NCBI GenBank assembly: GCA_902797055.1
Contig: CADBRT010000075.1
Coordinates: 1 to 62,456 of the forward strand
Source of the DNA: an uncultured Spirochaetaceae bacterium
GTDB lineage: Bacteria; Spirochaetota; Spirochaetia; Treponematales; Treponemataceae
Length of the DNA stretch: 62,456 nt
Reading direction: 5' to 3'
Part shown: one piece after another, positions 1 to 8,732 of the stretch
Layout of the letters: every line of letters begins with the position of its first letter
Numbering within the stretch: position 1 is the first letter of the stretch
The notes under the pieces: generated by a model
Told to the model about the DNA's origin: nothing
The model's database searches: none
Seen by the model: only the letters and a program-made list of their open reading frames with translations
Position numbers and translations under genes: made by a program

Positions 1-66
1 AAAGTATGTCAACATGGCTGATACCAAATATATGAACATAGGCACCCCCTGTACCCCCATAACAGC

Positions 67-693
67 ATGAATGACTGTATTGTCAATGAGTTTTTGCCAT
101 GGCAAAAAAATAATGTCACTATAAAAGTCGGCAGTGATACAAAAGAAGCGTCAAAAGGTATAGACAGTCTTACCCAAAAGATGAACACTTTTGCCAACGC
201 TGTAAAAAACAGTGCCCCTGTAAATGCGATGGTAAAACTAGGGGTTGCGGTATCCGGCTTAGGGTCGGCTTTCAGTGCTCTCACGGGAGCTGCCAAGGCT
301 GTATCTGCCACCGTCGCCGACCTGACGAACACCTACAAAGTGCAGGCGATGGCGGAAACACAGCTGGAGACAGCGGCGCGCAACAATCCCTACCTCAACG
401 GCGCGAACGTAACAAACCTCAAGAATTATGCCAGCCAACTGCAAAGCATATCGGTCTATGGTGACGAACAGCTTTCGGCGGCGGGGCGCACTGAAAGCGA
501 GATTATGGACATCATGTCGGCGTCTATAGACGTCGCTGCTTCCGGAAGCATGAGCCTTGAAAGCGCGGTCAAGAACCTCAACCAGACCTATGCAGGGACA
601 TCGGGACAGCTCGGCGTGTCGCTTGCCAACAAACCGTACGACTATGATACCTTGCAGAACAGTATGTGTTTCTTTAATTTACTCTTATCTTAA
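67..693 (+). pseudogene. Phage tail tape-measure protein, N-terminal fragment (truncated and frameshifted)
   Basis: The open frame encodes a Ser/Ala/Asn-rich helical protein of 208 residues with the look of the N-terminal part of a phage tail tape-measure protein: a VTIKVGSDTKEA opening, a small hydrophobic Gly/Ala stretch (about residues 55-80), then the segment around SIDVAASGSMSLESAVKNLN, which is typical of these proteins. Real tape-measure proteins are far longer, so the gene is broken. Homology seems to end near base 628; the last codons overlap the 3' end of the opposite-strand gene at 685. The natural start is probably ATG at 99, which would read MAKNNV, but a run of seven A at 104-110 puts it out of frame; six A would restore it. 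Either a decayed prophage edge or a sequence error explains this. No other phage gene is visible in the window. Confidence 0.7.
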
Positions 694-2475
694 GACATAC
701 CCATCTGCGTTAAATGACCAGTCTGTTTCCTTTTCGTTTTCATCTTTTGTCAGCCAGGCACTGACATACGTCAAGACAATAGTAAATCCGTTATCCTGCG
801 ATATGATAATGGGTTCCTGCGAGTCTTTTACATCATAGGAATACCTGTTTTCATACTCACAATCAGAAAGTTTTATCAGTTTGCTCTTTATTTCATCTGT
901 GATATCAAACGAAAGAGTCCTGTCTTTGACAGAAACTATAGCCTTCCCATTATCACTGTTTGTATTGAACGTATACAGTTCAGCGAAGTCTTTTACAGAA
1001 AGAGGATTCAAGCTATTGTTGAACTCATATAGGAATCTGTAATGGCCTTTTCCGTCTGTATCCGCATAATGCTGGGAATAACGGAATCCGAACATTTCTT
1101 TGAAAGAAACTTTATCATCAGTATCAGAACTTTTCCACCAGTACGGTTTTACAATGCTTGATTTTGAATCCTGCATAGCATCGTAGGCGGATACAAGAGT
1201 CGCCTTTTCTTCTGCTGAAATTACACTCGATGCATTTTCTATCAACAGCCTCTTTTCTCTTCCTCTTTTTTCCAACAGATTATGTTTCCGGTAGATAGAT
1301 TCTATCCTTGCAACTTGATTTCTTTGAGGAATATCAATCAGATTGAACGGCGTAAGTGTTGCAAATACGACAAATGCCGCAAGCAATGGACAAACGAATT
1401 TTATAAAGGTTCCATTCTTTACTAATGGCACTATACAGGCTATTGTGCTGAAGATAATATATAAAAGGCTTGCATAACGTGTTGGAGTATATCCATATGC
1501 GCTGATTCTAATTGCAAACGCAATACACTGAATGACAATCAAAGGAAACAAAAGAATTGAACCATAATTTGTAAACAGTTGCGTAAAACGTGTTTTATAC
1601 TGCCTGATAGAAAACCATAAAATGAAATAAACTGCTGTGGCAAAGGACACAAACCAGTTTATCTGTCCGTTTGGAAGTGTCTTTGTGACGAGACTTTTTG
1701 CCAAATATAAATACAGGACTGTAAGTAACGTAATATACAGAGGAACTAATGCATACAAAACGATATGTTTAAAGGCTTTCGGCACGGATATTTCCTCTTC
1801 AGGACGTGCAGCGTATGCGACAAAAATATCTACAAAGCAGATGATCCATGAAAATGAAAGTATAATGTACAATAGAATGGTATCAGCGGGTTCCTCTATT
1901 TTTATCAAAAGGGAACTTACAGCCCATTTTATGATGAAAAGTCCGATGCAAACACATCCAGATAGTATGCCTGCAATCATACCGGAGACAATGATGTTTG
2001 GAACACAGACGTTTTTTCCGTTGTAATACATCAAAGCAAACACCGTAAGAACGATGAGGGCAAGCATTATCCCGCCATATGCGATGTTCGTGTATGAACC
2101 GTCCCTTTTGAAGAGGAAATACAACGGAACCGTGCATAGTAGACACATTCCTTGCAGAGTAAAAAGACTGATACGACTTTTCAGAACTTGAAACCGTTCC
2201 TTTACAGTATCCGATGCAACTCCTATACAGAATGCAAGAATGAGCGCAAGAAACGATGCTTTCCACCACCCGCCTGTAATACGTTCAAAAGTTTCGTAGT
2301 GTTCATGTGCAATATCCCATGTAGCCGAATCAACAGGAATACCATGCATGACAATCTCCCAAGACGACATGTTCAGCGTCATACATACAGCTGATGCAAG
2401 AGAAAGCACATAGACAGCAGGAAACCGTCCTGCCGCCGGTTTTATGGATTGCCATATATTCTTAAAAATATTCAT
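685..2475 (-). CDS. DUF4153 family multi-pass membrane protein
   Basis: A 596-residue integral membrane protein with about ten to twelve hydrophobic segments between residues 18 and 385, followed by a soluble C-terminal domain of about 200 residues. The region RISAYGYTPTRYASLLY (about 325-341), with its conserved Arg, YG, Thr and RY residues, matches the DUF4153 family as I know it; that family has no established biochemical function. The start ATG at 2475 is preceded by AAGGAG with a rather long spacer of about 13 nt. The gene stands alone on the minus strand, divergent from the pseudouridine synthase gene at 2565. Its 3' end runs to the phage remnant, so the phage fragment sits directly downstream. 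Function cannot be assigned from sequence. Confidence 0.75.
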   Translation of the reverse strand: MNIFKNIWQSIKPAAGRFPAVYVLSLASAVCMTLNMSSWEIVMHGIPVDSATWDIAHEHYETFERITGGWWKASFLALILAFCIGVASDTVKERFQVLKSRISLFTLQGMCLLCTVPLYFLFKRDGSYTNIAYGGIMLALIVLTVFALMYYNGKNVCVPNIIVSGMIAGILSGCVCIGLFIIKWAVSSLLIKIEEPADTILLYIILSFSWIICFVDIFVAYAARPEEEISVPKAFKHIVLYALVPLYITLLTVLYLYLAKSLVTKTLPNGQINWFVSFATAVYFILWFSIRQYKTRFTQLFTNYGSILLFPLIVIQCIAFAIRISAYGYTPTRYASLLYIIFSTIACIVPLVKNGTFIKFVCPLLAAFVVFATLTPFNLIDIPQRNQVARIESIYRKHNLLEKRGREKRLLIENASSVISAEEKATLVSAYDAMQDSKSSIVKPYWWKSSDTDDKVSFKEMFGFRYSQHYADTDGKGHYRFLYEFNNSLNPLSVKDFAELYTFNTNSDNGKAIVSVKDRTLSFDITDEIKSKLIKLSDCEYENRYSYDVKDSQEPIIISQDNGFTIVLTYVSAWLTKDENEKETDWSFNADGYVLR

Positions 2476-2528
2476 AAACTTACTGTAACTCCTTGCAATA
2501 ATAACAAACGAGTAATCAGTATGCTACA

Positions 2529-2557
2529 AAGACAGGATATCAATTATGTGTTATACT
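2529..2557 (+). promoter_or_regulatory. Promoter of rsuA-like gene, predicted leaderless
   Basis: AAGACA (2529-2534) and TATACT (2552-2557) are separated by 17 bp. The -10 box ends 7 nt before the ATG at 2565 and no Shine-Dalgarno sequence lies between them, so transcription is predicted to start at or within a base or two of the start codon. Confidence 0.55.
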
Positions 2558-2564
2558 GCCTGGC

Positions 2565-3404
2565 ATGAACAACAACGGTACACCCGAAACCATATGGGCT
2601 CCCTATACTATCCGCCTTGAAGATTTTTTTATTCGCCAGAAGTTCAGTACACACCGTGCGGTGCGGAGACTGTTGCAAAATCAGATGGTTACCGTGAATG
2701 GGGAGCGTGTCATGGAAGCCGGATATCCGCTGGACACTCGGCATGATATTCTTGCAGTGAACGGGGAACAAAAACTGATTTCCTCAGATTTGTATATCAT
2801 GATGAATAAGAAGCAAAATACTGTCTGCACCAGCGATGAAGGTCTGAACGAACGGATTTTTGAAGCACTGCCACAGGAATTCCTGCATCCGCAGGGATTG
2901 GGAGCACTCCACAGTGTCGGAAGACTTGATATTGATACAGAGGGGTTGCTGATTCTGACTACTGACGGTAAACTGTCGCACCGTCTGACAGACCCGACTA
3001 CCCATATTCCTAAAACATATCTCGTCTATCTGAGAAATGCCGTCTCCGAAGAAGAACAAAAACACTATGTATCGCTTTTTTCAAAAGGTCTATGGCTGGA
3101 AGCCGAAAAAAAAAGCGCAGCATTCGTCACAAAGCCTGCAGTTTTACACTGGTTGGACAATGAAGATGAATACTGCACGATTTACGGAGCCGATTTTACA
3201 ATTTGTACGCTGACCTTAACGGAAGGAAAGTTCCATCAAGTGAAGAGAATGTTTAAGGCAGTTGGCAATGAAGTTATCTTTTTGAAACGAATTGCAATGG
3301 GAGCCTTGTTTCTGGACGCTTCCCTGCACCCCGGTCAGTGGCGTCCCTTGAAAGATGAAGAACTGCGCTGTCTTTATTCTTCTTTCAACTCTTCAATGAT
3401 ATAA
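2565..3404 (+). CDS. rsuA: rRNA pseudouridine synthase, RsuA/RluB/E/F family
   Basis: Predicted to isomerise a uridine in ribosomal RNA to pseudouridine. An S4 RNA-binding domain occupies about residues 16-75 (RQKFSTHRAVRRLLQNQMV). The catalytic signature GRLDIDTEGLLILTTDG starts at residue 119, with Asp122 as the expected catalytic aspartate. The tail GKFHQVKRMFKAVGNEV is the second conserved family block. Length, 279 residues, is somewhat longer than the usual 230-250 of RsuA because of a short N-terminal extension. RsuA itself modifies 16S U516; which uridine this member modifies is not certain because RluB, RluE and RluF share the motifs. The last 31 bases overlap the convergent gene ending at 3374. 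Confidence 0.85.
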   Translation: MNNNGTPETIWAPYTIRLEDFFIRQKFSTHRAVRRLLQNQMVTVNGERVMEAGYPLDTRHDILAVNGEQKLISSDLYIMMNKKQNTVCTSDEGLNERIFEALPQEFLHPQGLGALHSVGRLDIDTEGLLILTTDGKLSHRLTDPTTHIPKTYLVYLRNAVSEEEQKHYVSLFSKGLWLEAEKKSAAFVTKPAVLHWLDNEDEYCTIYGADFTICTLTLTEGKFHQVKRMFKAVGNEVIFLKRIAMGALFLDASLHPGQWRPLKDEELRCLYSSFNSSMI

Positions 3405-4276
3405 GCATAATACTTGTGTTGCATTGAAGGGAAAGCTCTCATGAGTCTGAGAGAACCGAACAGGACTCCACTCTTGAGTTTTTTCTGCAACTCTTTCGCC
3501 TTATGTTCCAAATCTTCCCGTTTCTGTGTATATTCGGCGATAATCTGTTGCTTTTTTTGTTCCAGTTCCATTTTTTTTGCTTCGGCTTTCTCTTTGATTT
3601 CCTCTTCTGCATTTCCGAGCCGTTCCATCGTATCCAAAGTTCCGGTACCGATAGCCATGGAAAGAGAGTCGCTGACAAGACGGAGAGAATCCCTGATTTT
3701 TGCGAGGTTTTGCAGTTCCCTGTTCATCTTGAGAACCGTCAAAACTGTTATAATGGTGTCTGCAATATAAGCCGCATATATGACGGCAAGGCTTATCCAT
3801 CCGACAGTTTTCGGGATAATGGCAACTAAGGAAGCTATTGACGGCTGTACAACCCGCAGTACAAAGGCAATTGCGAGCCCCCAGATCAAACTGAATTCCA
3901 GACAGATATATCCGTTCAGGTTAAAGGGTCTGTCTGAATAATCCCACCAGCGGGCATTGAACAGTTTATCCAAAAGAAATCCTGCAATAAGTTCAATAGC
4001 AGTTGCAATGACAATACCAGTAAGGAAAAGATAGAGAACATTGACATCGACAATGGTTCCGACTCCGGCCCTCGTCCACTGAATCAGGAAATAAGTCATG
4101 GCAAAAACACTGACGACTCCAAATCCGTAGACTGGACAAACAGGACCTGTTAAAAAACCTCTGTTTATAACCTTTCCAAATGTAACTGCATGGAATATGA
4201 CTTCTATAACCCATCCTGCAAACGAATAGATAAAGAAAAACCAAAGGATTTCATAGAGCGACATACCGAAAATCAT
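3374..4276 (-). CDS. CmpB-like putative ABC-transporter type IV membrane protein (PF06541 type)
   Basis: A 300-residue membrane protein. The opening region ILWFFFIYSFAGWVIEVIFH and the block NRGFLTGPVCPVYGFG (residues about 38-53) are the signature of the putative ABC-transporter type IV/CmpB family common in Firmicutes and spirochaetes. Five to six hydrophobic helices cover residues 5-190. The C-terminal 100 residues form a charged helix rich in Glu, Lys and Gln (about 215-275), probably a cytoplasmic coiled coil, which is an addition to the membrane core. No ATPase partner lies nearby, so transport is not demonstrated. The start ATG has GAGG about 9 nt upstream. Overlaps the 3' end of rsuA by 31 bp in convergent orientation. 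Confidence 0.65.
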   Translation of the reverse strand: MIFGMSLYEILWFFFIYSFAGWVIEVIFHAVTFGKVINRGFLTGPVCPVYGFGVVSVFAMTYFLIQWTRAGVGTIVDVNVLYLFLTGIVIATAIELIAGFLLDKLFNARWWDYSDRPFNLNGYICLEFSLIWGLAIAFVLRVVQPSIASLVAIIPKTVGWISLAVIYAAYIADTIITVLTVLKMNRELQNLAKIRDSLRLVSDSLSMAIGTGTLDTMERLGNAEEEIKEKAEAKKMELEQKKQQIIAEYTQKREDLEHKAKELQKKLKSGVLFGSLRLMRAFPSMQHKYYAYIIEELKEE

Positions 4277-4301
4277 CGCAACATACCTCTGCTCTATTGT
4301 A

Positions 4302-4325
4302 AACTGTTTCTTCTATAACTGTCAA
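4302..4325 (-). promoter_or_regulatory. Promoter of the CmpB-like gene
   Basis: On the minus strand TTGACA (complement of 4320-4325) is followed after about 18 bp by TACAAT (around 4297-4302). Unlike the divergent promoter of the sanA-like gene, this one leaves a leader of about 20 nt containing a GAGG Shine-Dalgarno site. Confidence 0.5.
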
Positions 4326-4334
4326 ATATCCCCA

Positions 4335-4363
4335 TTGCAACCCGTTTTATTAAACAGTATGCT
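4335..4363 (+). promoter_or_regulatory. Promoter of sanA-like gene, predicted leaderless
   Basis: TTGCAA (4335-4340), 17-bp spacer, TATGCT (4358-4363). Only 9 nt separate the -10 box from the ATG at 4373, with no Shine-Dalgarno sequence. Confidence 0.55.
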
Positions 4364-4372
4364 GTGTAAAAG

Positions 4373-5035
4373 ATGAAAAAATTGATAGTCTTGCTGGCAA
4401 CGTTTGTATTTCTGTCTTTGGCTGGCGCTCTTGTAATAAATCTTTCTATAATATATATGGCAAAACCGTATATTGTTTCGTCTCTAGAGGAATTGCCCGA
4501 ATCCTATACTGTTATAATTCCCGGTGCAAAGGTATATGAAACGACGGTTTCTCATGTTGTTCACGACCGAATTGACTGCGCACTGAATGTTCTTAACGCT
4601 GAGAAAGCTAAAAAAATCCTTGTATCAGGCGACCATGGGCGAAAAGACTATGACGAGGTGAACGCTATTAAGGATTTTATGGTCAAAAACTACGGTATTG
4701 ACGAGAGTGTTGTATTCTTAGACCATGCCGGGTTTAGCACCTATGAAACGATGTACCGGGCAAGAGCCATTTTCAATGTCTCCGAATGCACAGTGGTTTC
4801 CCAAGCTGCATTTATCCACCGCGCTGTATACATTGCACGTAAACTCGGTCTGAATGCTGTAGGAATAACCGCACCTGCGCTGCACCCCTATGCTGCAGCA
4901 ACACAGAGAATGTGGAAAGTACGGGAGTTTTTAGCCCGCATCAAAGCCTTCTTCGATGTATTATTCCGCGTTAAGCCCACCTATCTCGGAGAGCAGATTC
5001 CCATCACAGGAGACGCAAGTCTGTCTTGGGATTGA
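4373..5035 (+). CDS. sanA: SanA/YdcF-like DUF218 membrane-anchored protein
   Basis: A 220-residue protein with one N-terminal transmembrane anchor (about residues 4-25) and a DUF218 domain outside or at the membrane. Family hallmarks are seen in order: VIIPGAKVYETTVS (about 49-62), the ILVSGDHGRKDYDEVNAIKDFM block with Gly-Asp and the acidic helix (about 82-103), and the HAGFSTYETMYRA segment (about 122-134). In E. coli, SanA affects envelope permeability and vancomycin sensitivity at high temperature; the molecular activity is unknown. The gene is monocistronic here, with its own promoter, and ends 10 bp from the convergent gtrA-like gene. Confidence 0.75.
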   Translation: MKKLIVLLATFVFLSLAGALVINLSIIYMAKPYIVSSLEELPESYTVIIPGAKVYETTVSHVVHDRIDCALNVLNAEKAKKILVSGDHGRKDYDEVNAIKDFMVKNYGIDESVVFLDHAGFSTYETMYRARAIFNVSECTVVSQAAFIHRAVYIARKLGLNAVGITAPALHPYAAATQRMWKVREFLARIKAFFDVLFRVKPTYLGEQIPITGDASLSWD

Positions 5036-5044
5036 AATACTCCG

Positions 5045-5449
5045 TTACTTTTTCTTGAATACAATGCATTTGCTCAGCACGTAGTTCAAAATAATGACAA
5101 TCACAGTGATAACTACTTTACTGATATCTTTGTCGAATTTCAGCAGTGAAACGGCGATAAACAGACCGACGCATTCAATTACGCCGGTAAACAACCTCGA
5201 CTCCACAAATTCAGCGCATTCCTTTATCCATAGATTTTGCTGCCAGCTCTTGCTTTTGAAAACGAACAGTTTATTTGTCACAAAGGCGAATGCCACACAG
5301 ACAATCCATGCGATAACGTTGCTGACCATATAGTGTATGCCGCATATTGTACACAAAAGCCAGAACAGAAAGATATTCAGAACTGTGGTCAAAACCCCGA
5401 ATACTCCGTACCAAAAGAGTTCTTGTATCTGTGATTTTTTGATATCCAT
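5045..5449 (-). CDS. GtrA-like flippase family membrane protein
   Basis: A 134-residue protein with four hydrophobic helices, the typical size and topology of the GtrA family. The conserved segment NVIAWIVCVAFAFVTNKLFVF (split across helix two) and a basic C-terminal end match the family. GtrA-type proteins are thought to flip undecaprenyl-phosphate-linked sugars across the membrane for O-antigen or teichoic acid glycosylation, but no glycosyltransferase partner is adjacent. I chose ATG at 5449 (MDIKKSQ) rather than the upstream in-frame TTG at 5458, because the TTG lies inside the -10 box of a good promoter. Confidence 0.75.
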   Translation of the reverse strand: MDIKKSQIQELFWYGVFGVLTTVLNIFLFWLLCTICGIHYMVSNVIAWIVCVAFAFVTNKLFVFKSKSWQQNLWIKECAEFVESRLFTGVIECVGLFIAVSLLKFDKDISKVVITVIVIILNYVLSKCIVFKKK

Positions 5450-5457
5450 AGACACCA

Positions 5458-5486
5458 ACTATACCTTGAAATTCTTATAAAAACAA
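5458..5486 (-). promoter_or_regulatory. Promoter of gtrA-like gene, predicted leaderless
   Basis: On the minus strand TTGTTT (5486-5481), 17-bp spacer, TATAGT (5463-5458), then 8 nt to the ATG at 5449. The -35 box directly abuts the stop codon of the upstream helicase gene at 5487, so the two genes appear to be transcribed separately despite the same orientation. Confidence 0.5.
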
Positions 5487-7517
5487 CTACAGCTTTGGCA
5501 CCCGAGGACGAGCCAAATTCTTAAGCATATTCTGAAGCATCTCATGAGCATCTTCCGCGTCCAGTTCCTTTGATGGTTCGTGGTATTTTACGAGGCTTGC
5601 CGGTATTTCATCAAGAAATCGACTCGGTTCGCAGTCCAAGCTTGATCCCTGCTTGCGTCTATTCCTGCATGACGAAATCAAAAGCCTGTCACGCGCACGT
5701 GTTACTGCCACATAGAAAAGTCTTCTCTCTTCTTCAATTGCGGCATCACCGCCTTCTTCAACAGCACGCATGTGGGGCATGAGACCTTCCTCTGCTCCCG
5801 CTATGAAAACCACCGGAAACTCAAGTCCCTTGCTGGCATGGACAGTCATGAGGTTAACTTTGCCCTTGTCAGCCTCCCCATCATCGAGATCATCGCGGGA
5901 AAGCAAGGTAATACGGTTTAAGTATGCGTAAAGACTTGTGTCGTCATGAGAAGGGTTGTTCTCCCAAGTCTCCATGCTTTTTATAAGACTTTCTATGTTC
6001 ATAAACTTGAAGCGCGCTGCTTTTTCGCTTTTGGGGTATTCGGCAATCAGATAATCAAAATACTGGATAGTTTCTACAAGGGACCGAACTTTCTTTGCAA
6101 GCCCCTTGCCGCTCAACATGCTCTTATTTCCTTCTATTATGCTGACGAAAACTTCCAGATTGCTCTTTGTCGCTTCACTGACCGGACATTCTTTTTCCGG
6201 TGCCTCAATTATAGCTTTCACAGATTCCCACAGCGATATGCCCAGTTTCTCGGCAACCGTATTGATTGCTTGAATCGTACTTCTGCCGACCCCCCTGCGC
6301 GGAGTGTTTATGATTCTTAGAAAGTTTATATCGTCATCATGGTTTGCAATGACACGGAGGTAACTTATGATGTCCTTTATTTCCTTGCGTTCAAAGAAAC
6401 TGGTGCCACCACTCATGGTGTATGGTATATTGTTTTCAAGAAATGCTTCTTCTATTGCGCGACTTTGGGTGTTTGCCCGCATCAAAACTCCGAAATCGTC
6501 GTAGTTTCGTTTTTCCTCAGCCGAAATGCACAGCAATGTATCCGCGATGAAGTCTGCCTCCGCAGCCTCATTTTCCGGCATGTAGATTTCTATCGGTCTG
6601 CCTTCTCCGTTTCCACTCCACAGTTCTTTGTCCTTGCGGTTTGTGTTGTGCTTTATGACACCGTTTGCTGCCGCTAGAATGGTTCCCGTAGACCGATAAT
6701 TCTGTTCAAGACGAATCTCTTGGACATGAGGAAAGTCCTTTTCAAAATTTATGATATTCTGGTAATCCGCACCGCGCCAGGAATAAATGCTCTGGTCATC
6801 ATCGCCTACCACCGCGACATTTTTATCTGCAAGTAGTCTCATCAATTCGTACTGCTGGTGACTGGTATCTTGAAATTCATCAACCATTATGTATTTGTAG
6901 CGTTCCTTGTATTTTGCAAGAACCTCGGGATGCTCCCTAAAAAGTCTGATAGGAAGCGTAATCAAATCATCAAAATCGACAGAATTGTACAGTCTCAACC
7001 CTTCCTCGTAGTTTTCATAGAGCGGACGGTACATTGCGTTTGCTGCCCTCCAGTCTTTGCGTCCAGTCTTTATGTCACTGAACAAGGTTCCTGTTGTGTA
7101 AAGATCGAGTGCATCGTTTGTAAAATTCAGCTCCCTTCCGGCCTCTTTTATGAGAGCGTTCCGATCGGTTTCATCATAGATGGAAAAATTCGGCCGCCAG
7201 CCTAATTTGTCTATATCCTGCCTCAGAATACGTACACCGAATGCATGGAATGTACTGACGGTAAGATTTTGAAGCTTTTTTCCAGTGAGAGACTTTATGC
7301 GTTCCTCCATCTCCTTTGCAGCCTTGTTTGTAAAAGTCAGAGCAAGGATTTGGCTTTGTGGAATGCCTTTTTCCAGCATATTGGCAATGCGGTATGTAAT
7401 TACCCTCGTTTTACCGCTTCCAGCACCCGCAATAATCAATATGGCACCGTCAATCGTAGAAACGGCGCGGTACTGTTCAGGATTGAGCGAAGATTTTAAG
7501 CTTTCTTCCAATGACAT
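5487..7517 (-). CDS. UvrD/Rep/PcrA-type ATP-dependent DNA helicase (superfamily 1A)
   Basis: A 676-residue 3'-5' DNA helicase expected to act in repair and in clearing replication forks. Motifs seen in order: Q-motif LNPEQYRAV (11-19), Walker A GAGSGKT (31-37), Ia LTFTNKAAKEM, motif II VDEFQDT (about 213-219), motif III GDDDQSIYSWRGAD (about 237), motif IV EQNYRST, motif V VNLMTVHASKGLEFPVVF (about 565), motif VI YVAVTRARDRL (about 605). All catalytic residues appear intact. It lacks the long C-terminal Tudor-like extension of UvrD/PcrA and is closer in length to Rep (673 residues in E. coli), so Rep, PcrA and UvrD cannot be told apart by eye. Confidence 0.9.
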   Translation of the reverse strand: MSLEESLKSSLNPEQYRAVSTIDGAILIIAGAGSGKTRVITYRIANMLEKGIPQSQILALTFTNKAAKEMEERIKSLTGKKLQNLTVSTFHAFGVRILRQDIDKLGWRPNFSIYDETDRNALIKEAGRELNFTNDALDLYTTGTLFSDIKTGRKDWRAANAMYRPLYENYEEGLRLYNSVDFDDLITLPIRLFREHPEVLAKYKERYKYIMVDEFQDTSHQQYELMRLLADKNVAVVGDDDQSIYSWRGADYQNIINFEKDFPHVQEIRLEQNYRSTGTILAAANGVIKHNTNRKDKELWSGNGEGRPIEIYMPENEAAEADFIADTLLCISAEEKRNYDDFGVLMRANTQSRAIEEAFLENNIPYTMSGGTSFFERKEIKDIISYLRVIANHDDDINFLRIINTPRRGVGRSTIQAINTVAEKLGISLWESVKAIIEAPEKECPVSEATKSNLEVFVSIIEGNKSMLSGKGLAKKVRSLVETIQYFDYLIAEYPKSEKAARFKFMNIESLIKSMETWENNPSHDDTSLYAYLNRITLLSRDDLDDGEADKGKVNLMTVHASKGLEFPVVFIAGAEEGLMPHMRAVEEGGDAAIEEERRLFYVAVTRARDRLLISSCRNRRKQGSSLDCEPSRFLDEIPASLVKYHEPSKELDAEDAHEMLQNMLKNLARPRVPKL

Positions 7518-7525
7518 AGGCAGTT

Positions 7526-7554
7526 ATTGTAGTGTATTACGGCACTTATGCCTA
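7526..7554 (-). promoter_or_regulatory. Promoter of the helicase gene, predicted leaderless
   Basis: Minus strand: TAGGCA (7554-7549), 17 bp, TACAAT (7531-7526), then 8 nt to ATG at 7517, no Shine-Dalgarno sequence. Confidence 0.45.
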
Positions 7555-7614
7555 GATAAAGTCATGCCAAAACTTTCGGCACACGCGCCAGATGGAAACG
7601 CGGCTTTTCGTTCC

Positions 7615-8721
7615 CTATTCCCCTAAACGGGCTTTCAGCAGGGCGACGGTTTCGGAGTAGTCTTTTGCCACTTCGATGTAGTCCGCAAGCGCCTCTTTGG
7701 TGCGCTCGGAAATTCCGCCGTCCCCGGCAAAGTCCCATGGGTATCTGGCGGCAAGTTCCGTACAGAAGCGCACCGCCCCCTGCAGGTTCAGGTGGTTGCT
7801 GTCCAGGCAGTACTCCCCGCCGTAACTATCGAACCAGTCCACGGTGACTGTCGGGAAATCCCGGCAGATTCCGTTGTAGTAGGCTTCAAATTCGTCCATG
7901 AAAGCCTCTGTGTAGTTCCAGAAGGTGTCGTTCACCGGGAGTTTGACAAGCCGCACCTGTATGCCCTTGGACACGCACAGTGCAATCATGCGGCGGTAGT
8001 AATAGTCTTGGAGCGGTGAAACGGTGAATGTTGCGTCATGCTTTTGGGTATTCATATTCTGCCAGGAATTGCGGGAGATAAATGACCCTTTATGTAAATC
8101 GCTTTTCTGATACGCCCATTTGCAATACTTCTCCCTTAGTCCATACGGAGGAATCCGTTCATACATCGCCCGCTTGACGGACGGAAGGAAGATGCTCGGT
8201 GAACTGCACAGCATCAGAATTTGTGTTTCGGCAGGATTATTGCCGTAAGGATTGTTTTGCTGGGGATTTTCTTTAAAATCAAGTTGCTTATTGTAAATTT
8301 CATACGCAACTTTTGGTGTAATCCGTCTTGAAAAAAGAAGTCGTGTGTAGTAAGTCCCACCTCCAGTTGCAAAATGTACTTCCATATAACTTATATAGCA
8401 AATATTCGGAACTTTGTTGTGGGAAAGATAGTTTTCAAGTACGTGGTATCCCACCATCGGAGCACTCCCTCCCAGCGAAAGATTTACCATCCGTTCCGAC
8501 AGCATGTCCGGCAGGTAGGCTCCGTTGGCTATGCTGTCCCCCAGTACAATCACATCATTGTCGTGCGGCTGTGCGCAGTAGTCCTTGTTCCAGCGGTAGT
8601 ACGGGATTTCCTCGTCACTGTACCACAGCGGGCGGAAGGCTATAACCGCCCACAGCAGCAGGACGGGACTTGCCGCCAGCAGGGACTTCAAGGCGAACAC
8701 CGCAACGTTTTTTCTTGCCAT
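7615..8721 (-). CDS. SGNH-type acylhydrolase-like protein, partner of the MBOAT transferase
   Basis: A 368-residue protein with an N-terminal signal anchor (about residues 7-28) and an extracytoplasmic SGNH-hydrolase-like domain. The GDS block reads VLGDSIANGAYL with nucleophile Ser63, and the distal catalytic pair is D307-x-x-H310 in the segment DSNHLNLQG. Such proteins, like AlgX, AlgJ or PatB, transfer or remove acetyl groups on exported polysaccharide or peptidoglycan together with a membrane MBOAT protein. That partner is encoded 11 bp upstream on the same strand (stop at 8733), and this ATG has a double GAG/GGAG Shine-Dalgarno site. The polymer that is acylated is unknown; no polysaccharide synthase is adjacent. 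Confidence 0.75.
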   Translation of the reverse strand: MARKNVAVFALKSLLAASPVLLLWAVIAFRPLWYSDEEIPYYRWNKDYCAQPHDNDVIVLGDSIANGAYLPDMLSERMVNLSLGGSAPMVGYHVLENYLSHNKVPNICYISYMEVHFATGGGTYYTRLLFSRRITPKVAYEIYNKQLDFKENPQQNNPYGNNPAETQILMLCSSPSIFLPSVKRAMYERIPPYGLREKYCKWAYQKSDLHKGSFISRNSWQNMNTQKHDATFTVSPLQDYYYRRMIALCVSKGIQVRLVKLPVNDTFWNYTEAFMDEFEAYYNGICRDFPTVTVDWFDSYGGEYCLDSNHLNLQGAVRFCTELAARYPWDFAGDGGISERTKEALADYIEVAKDYSETVALLKARLGE

Positions 8722-8732
8722 ATCTCCATCTC

